This document shows, piece after piece, positions 21,801-34,600 of a stretch of DNA of 64,000 nt. The stretch spans positions 613,720,755 to 613,784,754 of the forward strand of contig NC_081409.1 in NCBI RefSeq assembly GCF_030272615.1, written 5' to 3'. The notes under the pieces were generated by a model. The model did not search any database and was not told where the DNA came from. It saw nothing but the letters and a program-made list of their open reading frames with translations. Position numbers and translations under genes: made by a program. The DNA is from Cryptomeria japonica (taxonomy: Eukaryota; Streptophyta; Pinopsida; Cupressales; Cupressaceae). Positions within the stretch are counted from its first letter, which is position 1. Each line of letters opens with the position of its first letter.

Positions 21801-22992
21801 CACTGCTTCTTCCATTCAAAGAGATGGACCCTCTGCCTTTTACCATACATGGTGCATCATTACCAAAATGAACCACACCACCATCATACTCTTTCAGGGA
21901 TAGAAACTTACTCTGGTCACCAGTCATATGGTGAGAACAACCACTGTCAATAATCCACTCATTGGAATTATCAAAGTGGGAGACAAGAGCCTTCTTGTCT
22001 AACACATCTTCCTTGACTACTACAAACACAATGTCTTCATTTTCTTCATCTTCTCATTCCTCATCAGTGACACCTTTATCAATTGCTACAAAACAGCTTC
22101 TCTGGTTTCCTCCTTTGAACTTCTTGAACCTCTCTAATTTGTCCTTGTTGTCACCATTAGGGCAGTTTATAGCAATGTGTCCTATCTGATTATAAGAAAA
22201 GCATTTCAAAGGAAGCTTACCTCTGTATTTACCGGTTCCCTTGGGAAGTCTCTTGGCAAGAAGAGCTTCAAACTCCATCAAGATCTCCTCATCATCCATT
22301 TTTCTATTTTGTCTTGGTTCACCACTGGTACTAGCTTCTTTGAATTTTCTAGATGGCGCAGCAGATGCTCTAAAGGCTGATTCAGTCTTTTGAATACTGC
22401 CATCATAATTATTTAGCTCATAAGTTGTTAACTTTGCAATGATGGAGTCCACAGATACCTTTGTCTTGTCTATAGACCTCAACTCCTGAATAGAAGCAAC
22501 CCTTATTGCATAGATCGGTAATAAGGATCTCAAAACTTTTCTAACAATAGTGGAATCTTCCATTTTACCACCTGCACTCTTGATATCTCCAACAACAGTT
22601 TTGATTCTTATTCCATATTGTTGAATGGTCTCTCCTTCAACCATCTACATGTCTTCAAACTTTCCCCTAAGGCTTTCTTCCTTAGCTTGTTTCACATGCT
22701 CATCACTGCCATAGATATTCTCAAGGGCATCCCATACTTCTTTGGGATTCTCTTTATCCTTAACAACAATAAACTCAGTGTTGGATAGACTGCTGATTAG
22801 GGCTTCCATGACTTGCCCATTCTCTTGAATCTCTCTCTTTTGATCATTGGTGAGAGTACCGGTAGGGATAACATAAGCATTCTCAACATAGCCCCAATGT
22901 TTAGAACCCATGCTTCTGATGTATATCTTTATTTCTTCCTTCCATATTTTAAAGTTGTCTCTATTGAACTTTGGACCCTCCCACTTCATCAT
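18865..22992 (-). pseudogene. copia gag-pol polyprotein of element 2, interrupted by stops
   Basis: Translation would start at 22992. Gag lies at 22992-22054 with a knuckle whose second Cys is Tyr (CFSYNQIGHIAINC). Protease is at 22029-21700 (IIDSGCSHHMTGD). Pre-integrase and integrase are at 21675-20764 (WHRRLCH, CRECQLGKMSSSTFKGKS, VHTDLCGPMKTRSVQGDR). Reverse transcriptase is at 20385-19699 ([20 protein letters not shown]), with the active site altered to FVDEIVF. RNase H is at about 19430-18865. Stops fall near 22645, 22050, 21698, 21110-21060, 20750-20390, 20112, 19918 and 19240. Most blocks keep the same frame, so substitutions rather than indels dominate the decay. The FVDE change would abolish polymerase activity on its own. 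Confidence 0.9.
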
Positions 22993-23049
22993 TAGAGTAG
23001 GATCTTTACCTCAAGTGGTTAAGCTTTCAACATAGAGGACTTGGAAGAT

Positions 23050-23064
23050 GCTCTGATACCAATT
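23050..23064 (-). other. primer-binding site, copia element 2
   Basis: The minus strand reads ATTGGTATCAGAGC directly inside the 5' LTR, an intact initiator-tRNA-Met type site. Confidence 0.92.
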
Positions 23065-23066
23065 TA

Positions 23067-24559
23067 TGAATCAATGATGAACAGTTAGTACCAAACCAGT
23101 ACTGAGAGGGGGGGTTGAATTAGTACTGGCAAAAACACTTTTCCTTGAGCTAGTTTGACTGAGAACACTGCTCTTGATTGGCAAGCAATATCACAGGTCC
23201 AAACTAGATTACTACCAGTTAAACATAGTAAGAATGTGACTAATATGAACCCGTAACTCTTAGCTTTCGACACAATCTAACATCTTATTTCCATTTCACC
23301 CATATGCATATACTATTAATACATCAATGGAAATGTAAAGACTTACTGGTTCAACATGCTTTACCGCTTGATAGAGAATAACAAAGAATCACATGAAAAG
23401 CATCACACATAACAAACATATTTTTCACGTGGAAACCCAATTGGCAAAAACCACAGTGGGGATGAATACCCACAAGCTGTTCTTTGAACCCTTTTGAAGT
23501 CCACTCTGTTAGGAGCCTAGTCTGGTTAAAGACTTTACAATAGGTTCTGTTAGGAAATGATCCTACTAAGGATCACCTAGTTAAGGGATGGCTAAAATAC
23601 CCTGTTAAGGGTTAAACCCTATTAAAGGTTACCTTGTTAGAGGATTTTTAAGAACTCAATGATTTTGAGTCACCCGGTTAAAGGATTTACAACAAGCCAG
23701 TTAAAGTTACCCTGTTAAGGTATTTTTCAATTGTTGAAGTGGTTAGAGGTCAACAAGTATTACAATTATTTGGTAACAGCACTTCAATGCCAATGCAGAT
23801 CCGCTTTATTTCCTTCCTTCTGCAATCACACTCTGCAGGTATCTATCCTCTTATCTGGTCTAGCAAGAATCACGTATCTCTGCACTTAGATGCACACATA
23901 ACATTTGCCAACAACCTCAACATGAAAAACAATAATGACCTTATAGAAAAGATAGGTCGGTAGCATAAACCCTAAACCCTAAACATTTAGGTTAAGCAAT
24001 TAAGTGGGTTCAATCCTAACCATTGAACATATTGCATTGATTACAACAGTCTTGAACATATCTCAAGATGTTCTCCATCGTTCGTTCTTCACCACTTCTT
24101 GGAGGTTGATAACCCATCACACGTTCTCCACTGTTTATAGAGACTTTGCACATTCCTGAGGTAGATAGGATCAATCTCCTTCATGCAAGATCCTTCACAC
24201 GCACAAGGCTGACGTGGCAACACAATCTGTTCTTCATTACAATGCTAACTCATGACACGATGTCATCAGTTGAATCACATAGGCCATGAATATTTCAACC
24301 AAAAACCCTGAAGTTAAGACTACCAACAAGTATTCATACCATATGAAACCTTGATACAAAACATTCCATATACCAGTTCACATTTTAACATACCGGTTCA
24401 CTTCGACAGACATAATGCTTCACTTTTTCACATATATCAGTTCACAACATCATACTGATTCTCTTGCAAGTTGCTTGCTTCAATATGTTGGTTCACTCTT
24501 TAGAATATTGACATCAATGACAACATACAATACCATCATACTCCACACGTATGCCAACA
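23067..24559 (-). repeat. outer (5') LTR of copia element 2
   Basis: This uninterrupted 1493-bp LTR is the reference for the split shared LTR. In plus-strand orientation it starts TGAATCAATG and ends TGCCAACA. Element A sequence starts directly after it. Confidence 0.9.
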
Positions 24560-24974
24560 AATGTTTTGTTTGAAATAGATTTAGTCACATGGCTAGACAA
24601 TGTAGAAACATAGCAAATCAGAACCCTGATTCTGCTCCCGGTAAATGTTCTAAATGCAATAAGTATGGTCATAAGACAAAAGATTGTAGAATGAATGTCA
24701 AATGCTATGCATGTGGAAAATTTGGACATATGGATAATCAGTGTAGGTCAAGCAATTTCACCAGTTTTAGCAAAGCAATTCAAAGGAACAATGTTACATG
24801 TTATGCATGTAATGAGGTTGGACATATTGCTAAATTTTGTAGAAGCATAAATCCACCGATTGGTAATGGAGGATCAAATAAAAAAGGGAAAGAGAAGGTT
24901 AGTGAAATCCAACAAGATCATACTCGGAGATGGGTTATGAAGACTGAAGAACAATCATTAGATGAAAATGAACC
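24560..24974 (+). pseudogene. zinc-knuckle nucleic-acid-binding C-terminus of element A ORF1
   Basis: This open stretch carries three complete CX2CX4HX4C knuckles (CSKCNKYGHKTKDC, CYACGKFGHMDNQC, CYACNEVGHIAKFC). Before them is a damaged fourth around 24573-24610 whose Cys codons were lost near the copia junction. A basic, polar tail follows. The upstream half, a coiled coil in element B, is separated by the copia insertion, and the downstream end is cut by the Tat-like LTR at 24975. Such knuckles bind the RNA genome in retroelement Gag proteins. The knuckles themselves are unmistakable; the protein is truncated at both ends. Confidence 0.85.
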
Positions 24975-25688
24975 CGTAGACACATAAAAATTTCCATTAA
25001 TTTGTCTGCATTTAATTTTGAATTTCTCTGAACATCGGGTGAGTCATTATTACACTATTATTTCTCAATAATTCATTATTCATAATTCCCATTTTTTATT
25101 ATATTATTAATATTAATATCTCATCATTTATCCATTCAATTTATTAAATAAAACATTTATCATATTCATTTATACGCCTTCATGCATTCACCTTATATAC
25201 ATTTATCTATTTATTTAATAAAACCCTTAAATATCCCCTCCTACCACTTACCGTTTCCCACTTACCATTTCCCATTTACCACTCATCTTCCCTATACCAC
25301 TCATTTTGCGTTATCCCATATTCATCCCACAACATGAACTCGCCTGGAGAAAATCTATTTAAACAAAGCCCCCTCTCTTATTTGAGCATCTCATCTTTAT
25401 GCGTCGAACTTATGTCAGTTTGCATTTCAATATCTTGACATCTTATTCACTATCTTTGCATTCTCAAATCTCCATTTCCTCATAGCTTTTTGCATAAGTG
25501 CTTCTGAGAGAAAATATATCAAATGTGAAATCTTGAGGAATAGGAGTGCAATGGAGTAAATTTTGTTGCATGCATGTGTGTTTCTAGTTTATATTTCAAT
25601 TTGCATGTGTGTGTTTTGCAGGTACTTCATTGTTGGATGTTGGAAGAAGCTAAATCCATGATCTAGTTTCCCATTTCCTCCATCCAAA
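24975..25688 (+). repeat. 5' LTR of Tat-like element
   Basis: This is a direct repeat of 37437-38154. Its first base is C where the right copy has T, so the terminal TG is lost as CG. It is AT-rich with imperfect TTACCATTTCCCA-like repeats near 25240-25285. A TATTTAAA stretch near 25357 is a possible TATA-like box. Confidence 0.9.
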
Positions 25689-25708
25689 ATTGGCACGCCC
25701 AGTGGGAC
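25689..25708 (+). other. primer-binding-site region of Tat-like element
   Basis: ATTGGCACGCCCAGTGGGAC follows the LTR, the expected place and style for a gypsy primer site (TGG start, GGGAC end). I do not assign the tRNA. Confidence 0.7.
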
Positions 25709-28680
25709 GCTCTCATTGTCCTTTCATTGTTTTGTTTTTGCTTGGTAGAAGTTTAACTTTTGTCATACTATCAATGTGTCTTTTGCAAGTTTGTTTGAGG
25801 GGTTTTAATATCTTGTTTGCAGGTTCTTTGAGGGTCTAACCTCCTTCACACATTCATTTGTTGCTCAGATTTTGGTGCACATATGATGTTCATGTTTGCA
25901 TATTTGGACATTTTATAGAGCTAATCTGATGTTTTTGATGACGATTCTGTGTTTTGGTATTCTCTTGAATGGTTTTGCATGTCTTGCCATAATCTCTACT
26001 ACGTAGGTGAAGAATGCATCTTCCAAGCATAACAAATAGCGTTTAATACTTTCTAAATGCCTTGTCTCTTCCTACACCTTGTATGAGCATTTTACACAAA
26101 CTTTGCATACTTTTCCCATGTTTTTGAAAAGATTCAATGGCTTTGTGCTGATATTTGGCCCACGTATTGGGCAAACTTTTGGTTTTGTGCCAGCCTTTGG
26201 GCAGATTGAAAAAAAAAAACAGTAACATTTTTGCAGCTTTTACCTACGATCTCCCTTGTAGATTCTCTGTGACATTCATTATGTTTGCTGTTACTTCTGC
26301 TCTCCATGCATTGTTGCATCCAAACATCGCATTTTGTTGTTTGAAATCCCCTTTTTTAAGGCATGCGTTTGTCACAGTTTTTTAGTTTGTTTTCATTTTA
26401 AACGTATTTGTTCTTACCTAGTTTTACTTTAGATTTAATTTTTTTTTATTTTAAAGTTTTCACGTATATCATGTTTTTAGTTTTAGTTATAGTTAGCATG
26501 TAGTTTTTTATTTTTTAATTATAATCTAGTTTAGCTTTTAATTATTATTTTTAGTTTAGAATTTTATTTTAGTTTTTAATTATTTTGTTAGTTTAGTTTT
26601 TAAATTAATAGTTTGGTTTACTAATTTGTTAATTAGTTAGGATTTTAATTTTGTTACTTAGAATTAGTTTAGATTTTAATTTCGTTATTTAGAATTAGTT
26701 TAGGATTTTAATTTGGTATTTAGAATTAGTTTAGATTTTTATTAGGATTTAAGTTTTCTATTTAAATTAGAATTTATTTTTTGTTAATTAGATTAATGTT
26801 TATTTTTGTGATAGTGTGTTTTGATTTTTTTTTGTGAGCTAATCTTTGTTGATTTGTGTGCTTGTGCAGGTTCCTTCTTATGGCATCCAATCTTGTGCAT
26901 TGAAGATAATCTCTTGAAACTACTAATGTCATTTGATGCAGGATGCATGTCGAAGAAATGGTGATTTGAAACCGATTGTCTGATTTTTAGATTAGATCAC
27001 ATTTTGAATTGGTGCTTTAAAATTAACCAGTGTCTTTCGTGTTTTGAGCATTAGGCTCTTTTGTGTTTACCTTTTAGAGGGCCTGCCTCCCAAGAAGCCC
27101 TTAAGGCTCGGTGAGAGGGAACAACCCAAGTGGTAATGGGCTAAAGCCAAGCTCTTCCGAACCACTATAAATAAATGTGTTTGTGACGAAAGTTGCAAGC
27201 AACGAGTGCTAATTAGTTCATACCGACGGCATGTCTCCCCATAAACCCTATAGAGCGCAACCTCTATAGGCTGGGAGCCTTCCTTAACATAGCGTACGCT
27301 GCCGCATGTATGGCCACTCGAATGGATGCCCTTACTAGACACCTTTTGTGTTAGAAGCCAAAAACCTTCTAGTTGTTGATGCAGGAGGTCAGACCTCTGA
27401 AGCGGCTCACATTCTTATGGTTCTTAGTAGAGATACAAAGTTTGCCATAGGGAGTTTTCATGGTGACCGATGCTTGGCTGCCCCAAAGAAGTAAGCACCG
27501 AGGGTGGAGCTAGTGGGGTCAAGCATCTAAGTATCCGTTCTGAATTGCGTAGCTCAGGGTAACCCCCCAAGTGAGATTCAACAACTATTGTCCTGGCCAA
27601 CCTTAGGATTGTGCTTGAATGTGTTTTTATTGCAAAATCAAACAAACATTTTGTCTGCCATGTTTTCTGAATGTGTGCACAAACAAACAAGAACATTTCA
27701 CAATCAACACCACACTTGAAATTGAAACACTTTACAAAAACCTTGGTCTAAGCTTTGAAGTATCCTTCCACATTGTAAAACAACATTGTCCTTGAAACGT
27801 TGAACTTGTGTTCTCAAAACAATCATTTCAAATCTCTTGAGACATCACTTTTGAAGTTCTGATCTTTTCGGTCCTCACATAGTCACATCATTCTAGTTTC
27901 CCATACCCTTTTAGATGCTTGCATAGTCTTCACCTAGTTGCACCTTTCATCCTTGCATATCTTATTTAATCATACCTAGTCTTTGCATATCCCCCCTAGA
28001 TCAAACCCATGCATAATCCCCTTAGATCATACCCATAATCTTTGCATAGCCTTCCATCATTCCTTTAGGACATAACCTTAAACCTTGCACAAGTTCCTTA
28101 GGTCATTTCATCATTGGTCCTAGCATTTCATTATTATTTGCATACCAAAAATCAAAAATCCAAAAAAAAAACCAAAAACATTGCTTGCACTTAGGATTTC
28201 TCATCTTAGGTCCGACATCAACTTTTTATCATCAATCCCCCTTATCACTTGAGGTGCATCTTCCTTGAGTTAGGGAATCTATCGATGTCTTTGAGTTGGT
28301 ATTCCACTTGGAGTTCATCATCTCCTATCATAGCATGCCCTATCTTTGATAACATATCCTTGTGCCTATCCATCATAGCACAAGTCAAATCCCACATTGG
28401 AAATATTTTTCAGACCTAGATTATCCTTAGTCCTTGCATCAAGCATCCTTCATTCTCATATCCCATTTAAGGCTTAGCTGCACATCAATTTCATATCATA
28501 TAAATTGCACTTTTTTAGCAATCCTTTAGTAGTCATATCACATAGATTGCATCTTTACATTGATCCTTAGTTGCATCCCAATTTCACTCATATCATATAG
28601 TTCCCCCTTTGCATTTTAGTGTTTTCATTCCATCTAGAGTCTCATACATTGTCCTAGGTCAAAGATCAAAACAATCGTTT
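25709..28680 (+). other. long untranslated leader of Tat-like element
   Basis: I see no real coding region. From 26360 to 26860 it is very AT-rich, with three 31-bp units at 26641-26733 (GATTTTAATTT..GAATTAGTTTA). From about 27070 to 27620 it changes to a GC-richer block containing a perfect 9-bp inverted repeat, CCTATAGAG (27247-27255) and CTCTATAGG (27262-27270), with a 6-base loop. From 27700 to 28600 it is CT- and CAT-rich. Packaging or dimerisation signals are expected in such leaders (inference). Confidence 0.7.
26641..26733. repeat. three tandem 31-bp AT-rich units in the leader
   Basis: Units begin at 26641, 26672 and 26704 with GATTTTAATTT and end with TTAGAATTAGTTTA. Degenerate TTTAGTTTA-type sequence continues on both sides. 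Confidence 0.75.
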
Positions 28681-31600
28681 ATGTCTCCTAACTCGAGAAT
28701 CAAAATGTTTCAAAATCATCTATTTCAAGATGGAGATGACGTTATTAATTTTTATGAAGAAGACCACATTAGCGTTGCAACCAGTGAAACTAGTGAAACA
28801 AGCGATGAAGAAATAAATCAATCCACTATTGACGAAGCATTTCACAGCTATAGATTTACTAAACTCCTTAAAGAGGTGGTTAAACGTGATCCACAAGGAT
28901 ACTTCAAAGCCCTTGCTGATGAGGGAATTAAATTGCCGCCTGATTTTGACGTATCATTGCTCACAATTAAGGACAAATCGAGAGTTAGTGAGTCTAGACC
29001 TATGAGGACAAACAATGAGGAGAGGATAAAAGATCATAGACCTTTCTACTTGCAACCAGGATACAAGAGATCTACGAAAACATCGAGACCTATGCATACC
29101 AATGATCCCATTTTGAGTGAATTGAGAGCATTGAGACAAGAAATAGACACTCTCAAGAATAAGAAGGCATTGTCACACAAGTTTTCTATTGAGGACATAT
29201 GTTCCTATCCTTTTGATCCAAGTATTTCGATGCCACCTTTTCCTAGTCATTGGGAAATACCAAAATTAGATAAGTATAGAGGAAATGGAGACCCTAGAGA
29301 TCACTTGAGAGAATTTTGCACCGCTACCTTAGAATTTGCAGTAGATGAAACGTACCTCATGAGACCCTTTTCTCACAGTCTTGGAGGAAGTGCCATGGAA
29401 TAGTTCTCGCGATTACCTCCAACTATCAAATCTTTTCAAGAATTGGCTGATAAGTTTATCTCACACTATGCTTACAACTGTGAACATGAGGTGACCATGA
29501 TGGACCTCTTCAACACAAAACAAAGACAAGGAGAATCCTTCATATCATTTTTACAAAGATGGAGACATTTGACAAAAAGGGCACCTTATGACATTCCTGA
29601 TAAGCAACTCGTTGACCTCTTTTGTCGCAATTTAAACAAGGAAATTGGAAGAGAACTTCGCCTCAAGTGTTTGGACACCTTTGATAAGGTCATAGACATG
29701 GGATTCTGCATCGAACAAACACTTATTGATGATGGTACTATAAAGATAAATGATGATAAATATTACAAAGGATCAAGTTCAAATCATAAAACACCATTTT
29801 GGGCCAAGAACAAGAATGTGGTTAATGACGGAGTTGTTGATGCAAAGAATACTAAAACATCGTCACCTGTTTACAACCTTAAGGGTTCATCCTCAGACAA
29901 AGGAAAAGAAAAACAAAGAAGCTTCCCTAAATGAAATTTTACACCATTGGGACAACCACTTGAATCGGCATTGAAAGAACTCCTTGAAAATAATCTTATC
30001 ACATTTCCAGAGATACGAGAATACAACCCTCAAGTTAAACCCCCATGGTGGAATGATGATCACTTTTGCGACTACCATAGACACAAGGGTCATAAGACTA
30101 ATAGTTGTAATAAACTCCGACATGTCATACAAGACCTTCTTGATGAGGGAAAAATTTCAGTTGATGGACATACTCCTTTCAATAACTCCAATCGTGAGAT
30201 ATTCAAAAATCCTTTCCCTAAGCATGACCAAGATAAAGGGAAGGCCCCAAAATTTGGTGATAGTGTGAATTATACCAATGTTAAATATGACTATACCATA
30301 AACAACATCAGAGAGGTCGATAATCATGTGAACACTTTTATCATAAAGGGGAAAGAAACTGATTGCAATGTTACCACCCGCAAAGGCACATTTATTCTTA
30401 AGGGATCTAATTCTAAACTTGCTACACCATCTTCACAATACAACCTTATAGAGCATTTAGGGAAGACGCCTGCACATATTTCTATACTTGAGTTGCTACG
30501 CTTATCCCCTGAGCATAAATCCATCCTTGATAAAGTGATCACTACCACTACTGTGCCTATAGACCTACATGTAGATCAATTTCAAGCTATGGTGGGACAT
30601 ATTGCCTCCCCTCATACCCTCACTTTTACTGAGAATTATGACTTGTCCATGTAACAACCTCATAATGCACCTTTACATATTGAAGTCCTTGTCCATAGAG
30701 TTAAGATCAAGTGAGTTCTGATAGATGGAGGAGTGGGTCTAAATATTTGTACTCTAAAATTGATTAGAGAGCTTGGATCTAATGAAAAGGCAGTTGATCT
30801 GAAGAAAAAGATTACAATAAAGGCATATGATGAAGAGGAATGCTCATCTAAGGGATCAATTACATTGCCTATGAAAGTGGGACTAGTGGTGAAGGATGTG
30901 GTTTTTCAAGTCCTTGATCTCTCATTGACCTATAACATTCTCCTTGGAAGGCCTTGGATCCATGCAATGCAAGCTGTACCTTCTACCTACCATCAATGTA
31001 TTAAATTTCCATACAATGGTGTTGAAGTAACTATACTAGGAGATCCAAACCCTTTTATGTATTGCAACAATTTGAGTTCTAAGACCGAATCCATCATTCC
31101 CAATAACCATGAAGCACCTCCTTCCCAAGCATACATTGATCCTGAATCCTTAAAATCATCCACTTCCAAATCTAACAAAGCTGAGATTAGAATAAAAGTA
31201 AAAGACCATGGAATAAGAGAGTATTCTATGAGTCGTGCTCTCTACATTGGAAATCTACCTTTGTCCCCTTGCACTTATGGAAAACCACAAATGACTGAGA
31301 CCACATCAGACAGCACTACTATAGTCTGTAAACCTACTATTTTTAGAAAATGGGGAGCTTTGTATGACGAAATGGAAGAAGAGGACCTCTTGAAATGGCT
31401 ATACAAAGATGTAGATACAGAGAAAGCACAAATTGCAGAACCTGAAGTCAAAATACCAGCTGAACAATATGGAAAGGGATTGAACATAATGAAAAGATAT
31501 GGCTATGATGGTCACAGTCCTCTTGGTTTACACAAACAAGGTATACTTGAACCGATTAAACCTGATGGTGGATGTAAGGTTCCTGGTCTAGGGTATGATA

Positions 31601-34600
31601 CACAGAACGATAAGACCTCGAGTACTAAGGGTAACTCGAGTGAGGTAGGGGAGTCTTCTAATGCAACATAGACTAATGAGGAAGGTACCATCGATGACTC
31701 TAACAATTTTATTAATATATATGAATATGATTCTATTTGTACCCTTAAGCCTGTTCATAACCTTGAACCTAATCATGATCCTTTACCTCTTGTGCACTCA
31801 CAACTTATTGATTGGGACCATGAGGGAGACCCCTAGTTAGATGTTTTTCAAAATGATGGGGCAATCATAAACTTTCTTGGAGCACAAAGTGGTTTACCCC
31901 TTGGAGATCATAGGGCTGGATTCACCATAGAGCTCAACAGTGTGGCTTACTTTGGAGAAGGTGCCAAGCCTTTTAGTCACAAAATTATGGAAAATATCAA
32001 TAGGTCTTCTAGTGAAAACTCCTTTGCTGCACTATTAGACCCCAAAAAAGTAAAAATAAAGGACGTATCCAAAGGTGAAAACCTCTCTGAGGCGCCTAAG
32101 GATGGAAGGCTTGACATGCTTCCCCTAGCATTATACCATGAAAAGTCATCTATGTTAGTGGAAAAGACAGTATCGGCAAACTTGGGCACAAAAGAGCAAC
32201 CAAAGATTATACATCTAGCAGAATCATTGACCCCTGAAGAGAGAGTAGAGCATATCTAGTTTTACAAGGAAAGACAAGTTAATTTTGCATTGTCCTATGT
32301 AGACATGCCCGGACTTGACCCTGATTTAGTTATGCATCACTTGTCTTTACCACAGGGGACAAAACCCATCAAACAAAAATTGAGAAAAAATGCATCCTCA
32401 TGTGGCACTATTGGTAAAAGAAGAATTACAAAAGCTACTAGATGCTGGCTTTATAAGACCTATTGACTATGCTAAATGGATTTCAAATTTGGTACCAATT
32501 TCAAAACCTAATGGGAGTGTCCGTGTTTGCACAGATTTCAGAGATTTAAATAAAGCTTGTCCTAAAGATGACTTCCCACTTCCAAATATTGACATGATAG
32601 TGGATTCCACAACTAGACACGAGATGCTATCCTCCATGGATGGGTTCTCGGGCTATAATCAGATCAAAATTGCTCCTGAAGACTAGATCAAAACAACATT
32701 CACTTGTCCTTGGGGAACTTTTTGTTGGAATGTTGGAGCTACTTATCAACATGCAATGACCACTATCTTTCATGACATGATGCATATATATCTGGAAGAT
32801 TATGTAGATGACTTGCTTGGAAAATATTACACTAGAGAGGGACATTTAGAAATCATGGATAAAATCTTTACAAGGTTGGAAAAATATAAAGTCCGATTGA
32901 ATCCAAAGAAATGTGTCTTTAGGGTAACCTCCGGGAAACTCCTTGGATACATTGTATCATCTAAGGGAATTGAAGCTGATCTTGAAAAAATAAAAGCCAT
33001 ACTTGAGATGCCACCACCGAGGAATATCTGTCAGTTGAGATCTTTACAAGGGAAACTCCAATCCATCCGCTGCTTTATAGCACAACTGGTAGATAAGTGT
33101 CAACCATTTCAGTACCTACTACATAAAAATGTTTCATTCAACTGGGATCACAAATGTGAATAAGCTTTTCAACAGATCAAAGAATACCTAATGTCACCAC
33201 CAATGTTAGTACCTCCTACAGATGACAAGCCTCTACTACTGTATATATCTACAACTACTACAGCACTGGGGGCACTGTTGGCTCAACATGACTCTAAAGG
33301 AAAAGAATGTGCAATAAATTACATCAGTCGTACCCTAGTAGGATATGAGCTTAAGTACAGTACTATTGAGAGAGCGTGTCTTGCTGTAGTTTTTGCCTCA
33401 CAGAAACTGTGACATTACATGCTTACACACCAAACAAAGCTCATTGCAAAAATTGATCCACTTAAATATCTTCTGAGTAAAGTAGCTCTTACAGGATGAT
33501 TGGCTAAATGGGTCGTGATTCTTAGCGAGTTTGACATTAAGTATGTAGAAAGAAAATCAATCAAAGGACAAGCTATAGCTAATCAACTCGTTGATGCTCC
33601 TATCATAGATGATCATCCACTTGTTACATAGTTACCTGATGAATCAATCTTTAACATGGAATCTTCAAACTTTGGACTTTATATTTTGATGGTTCCTTCA
33701 GACATGGTGGCTCTGGCACTGGAATTCTCTTTGTCACACCACAAGGGGAATGCATACCAAAGGCTTATAAAATACAATTTCCTTGTACCAACAATATTGT
33801 AGAATATGAAGCATTACTTTCTGGGCTCCATATGGCTGTACAATGGAAAATTTTAGATTTGTGTGTTCTTGGTGATTCCCAGTTAGTGATCAGACAGGTT
33901 AATTATGATTATAAGACAAAGGATGAAAAGTTTATGCCATACAAGAGAATGGTGGATGATTTCAAGGCTTACTTTACCACAATCACATTTGAGAAAATTC
34001 CTCGGGACAATAATAGAGTAGCTGATGCAATGGCTACAATCACCTCCCTTGTAATAATGCCAAATAATGCTGAATACTGTGAGTTCTTGGTTGAACCGCT
34101 CTTTGAGCCTGCCTACAATGTACCACAATCTGAAATGATATGTCTCATCATTGGTCCTAATTCCCAGTGGTATGGAGATATTTATGCCTACTTACATGAT
34201 AATACCTTACCTCCTGATCTATCCAACAAAGCCCGAAAAATTTTTATTCATCGAGCCACCTGTTATGCCATTTTAGCTGACAGCCTATATCATCGGGGTC
34301 TTGATGGTACCTTACTTAGATGTCTTGAGTGTGACGAAGCTAACACTGCCTTGTGAGAGGTGCACGAAGGTATATGTGGGGCGCATTCGAGCGGTCCTAC
34401 CCTAGCTAAGAAACTCTTGCGTACTGGTTATTATTGGCCTACTATGGAGAAGGATGCTTATCAGTTTGTTAAAAAGTGCAAGCAATGCCAAATACATGGA
34501 GACTTGATACATGCACTAGCATAGGAATTGCAACCGCTTATTACATCTTGGCCTTTTTGTTAGTGGGGACTCGACCTCATGGGCAAAATCCATCCACCCT

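Larger units (their letters stand above)
18657..23066 (-). mobile_element. Ty1/copia element 2, complete internal region
   Basis: This complete internal region on the minus strand lies between the shared LTR on the left and the LTR at 23067-24559 on the right. The polypurine tract (18657-18668) is the reverse complement of AAAGGGGGAGAT, and the primer site is at 23050-23064. It is the same family as element 1 and together they form LTR-internal-LTR-internal-LTR. Confidence 0.9.

Noticed and set aside
24589-24987. Stand-alone host zinc-knuckle (CNBP/GIS2-like) gene
   Set aside because: The same block occurs in element B after an LTR, primer site and coiled coil, so it is the C-terminus of a retroelement protein cut by two insertions.
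27067-27700. tRNA or rRNA fragment in the GC-richer leader block
   Set aside because: I could not form a cloverleaf, find T-loop or anticodon features, or recognise ribosomal RNA sequence. It has a hairpin but no RNA gene signature.
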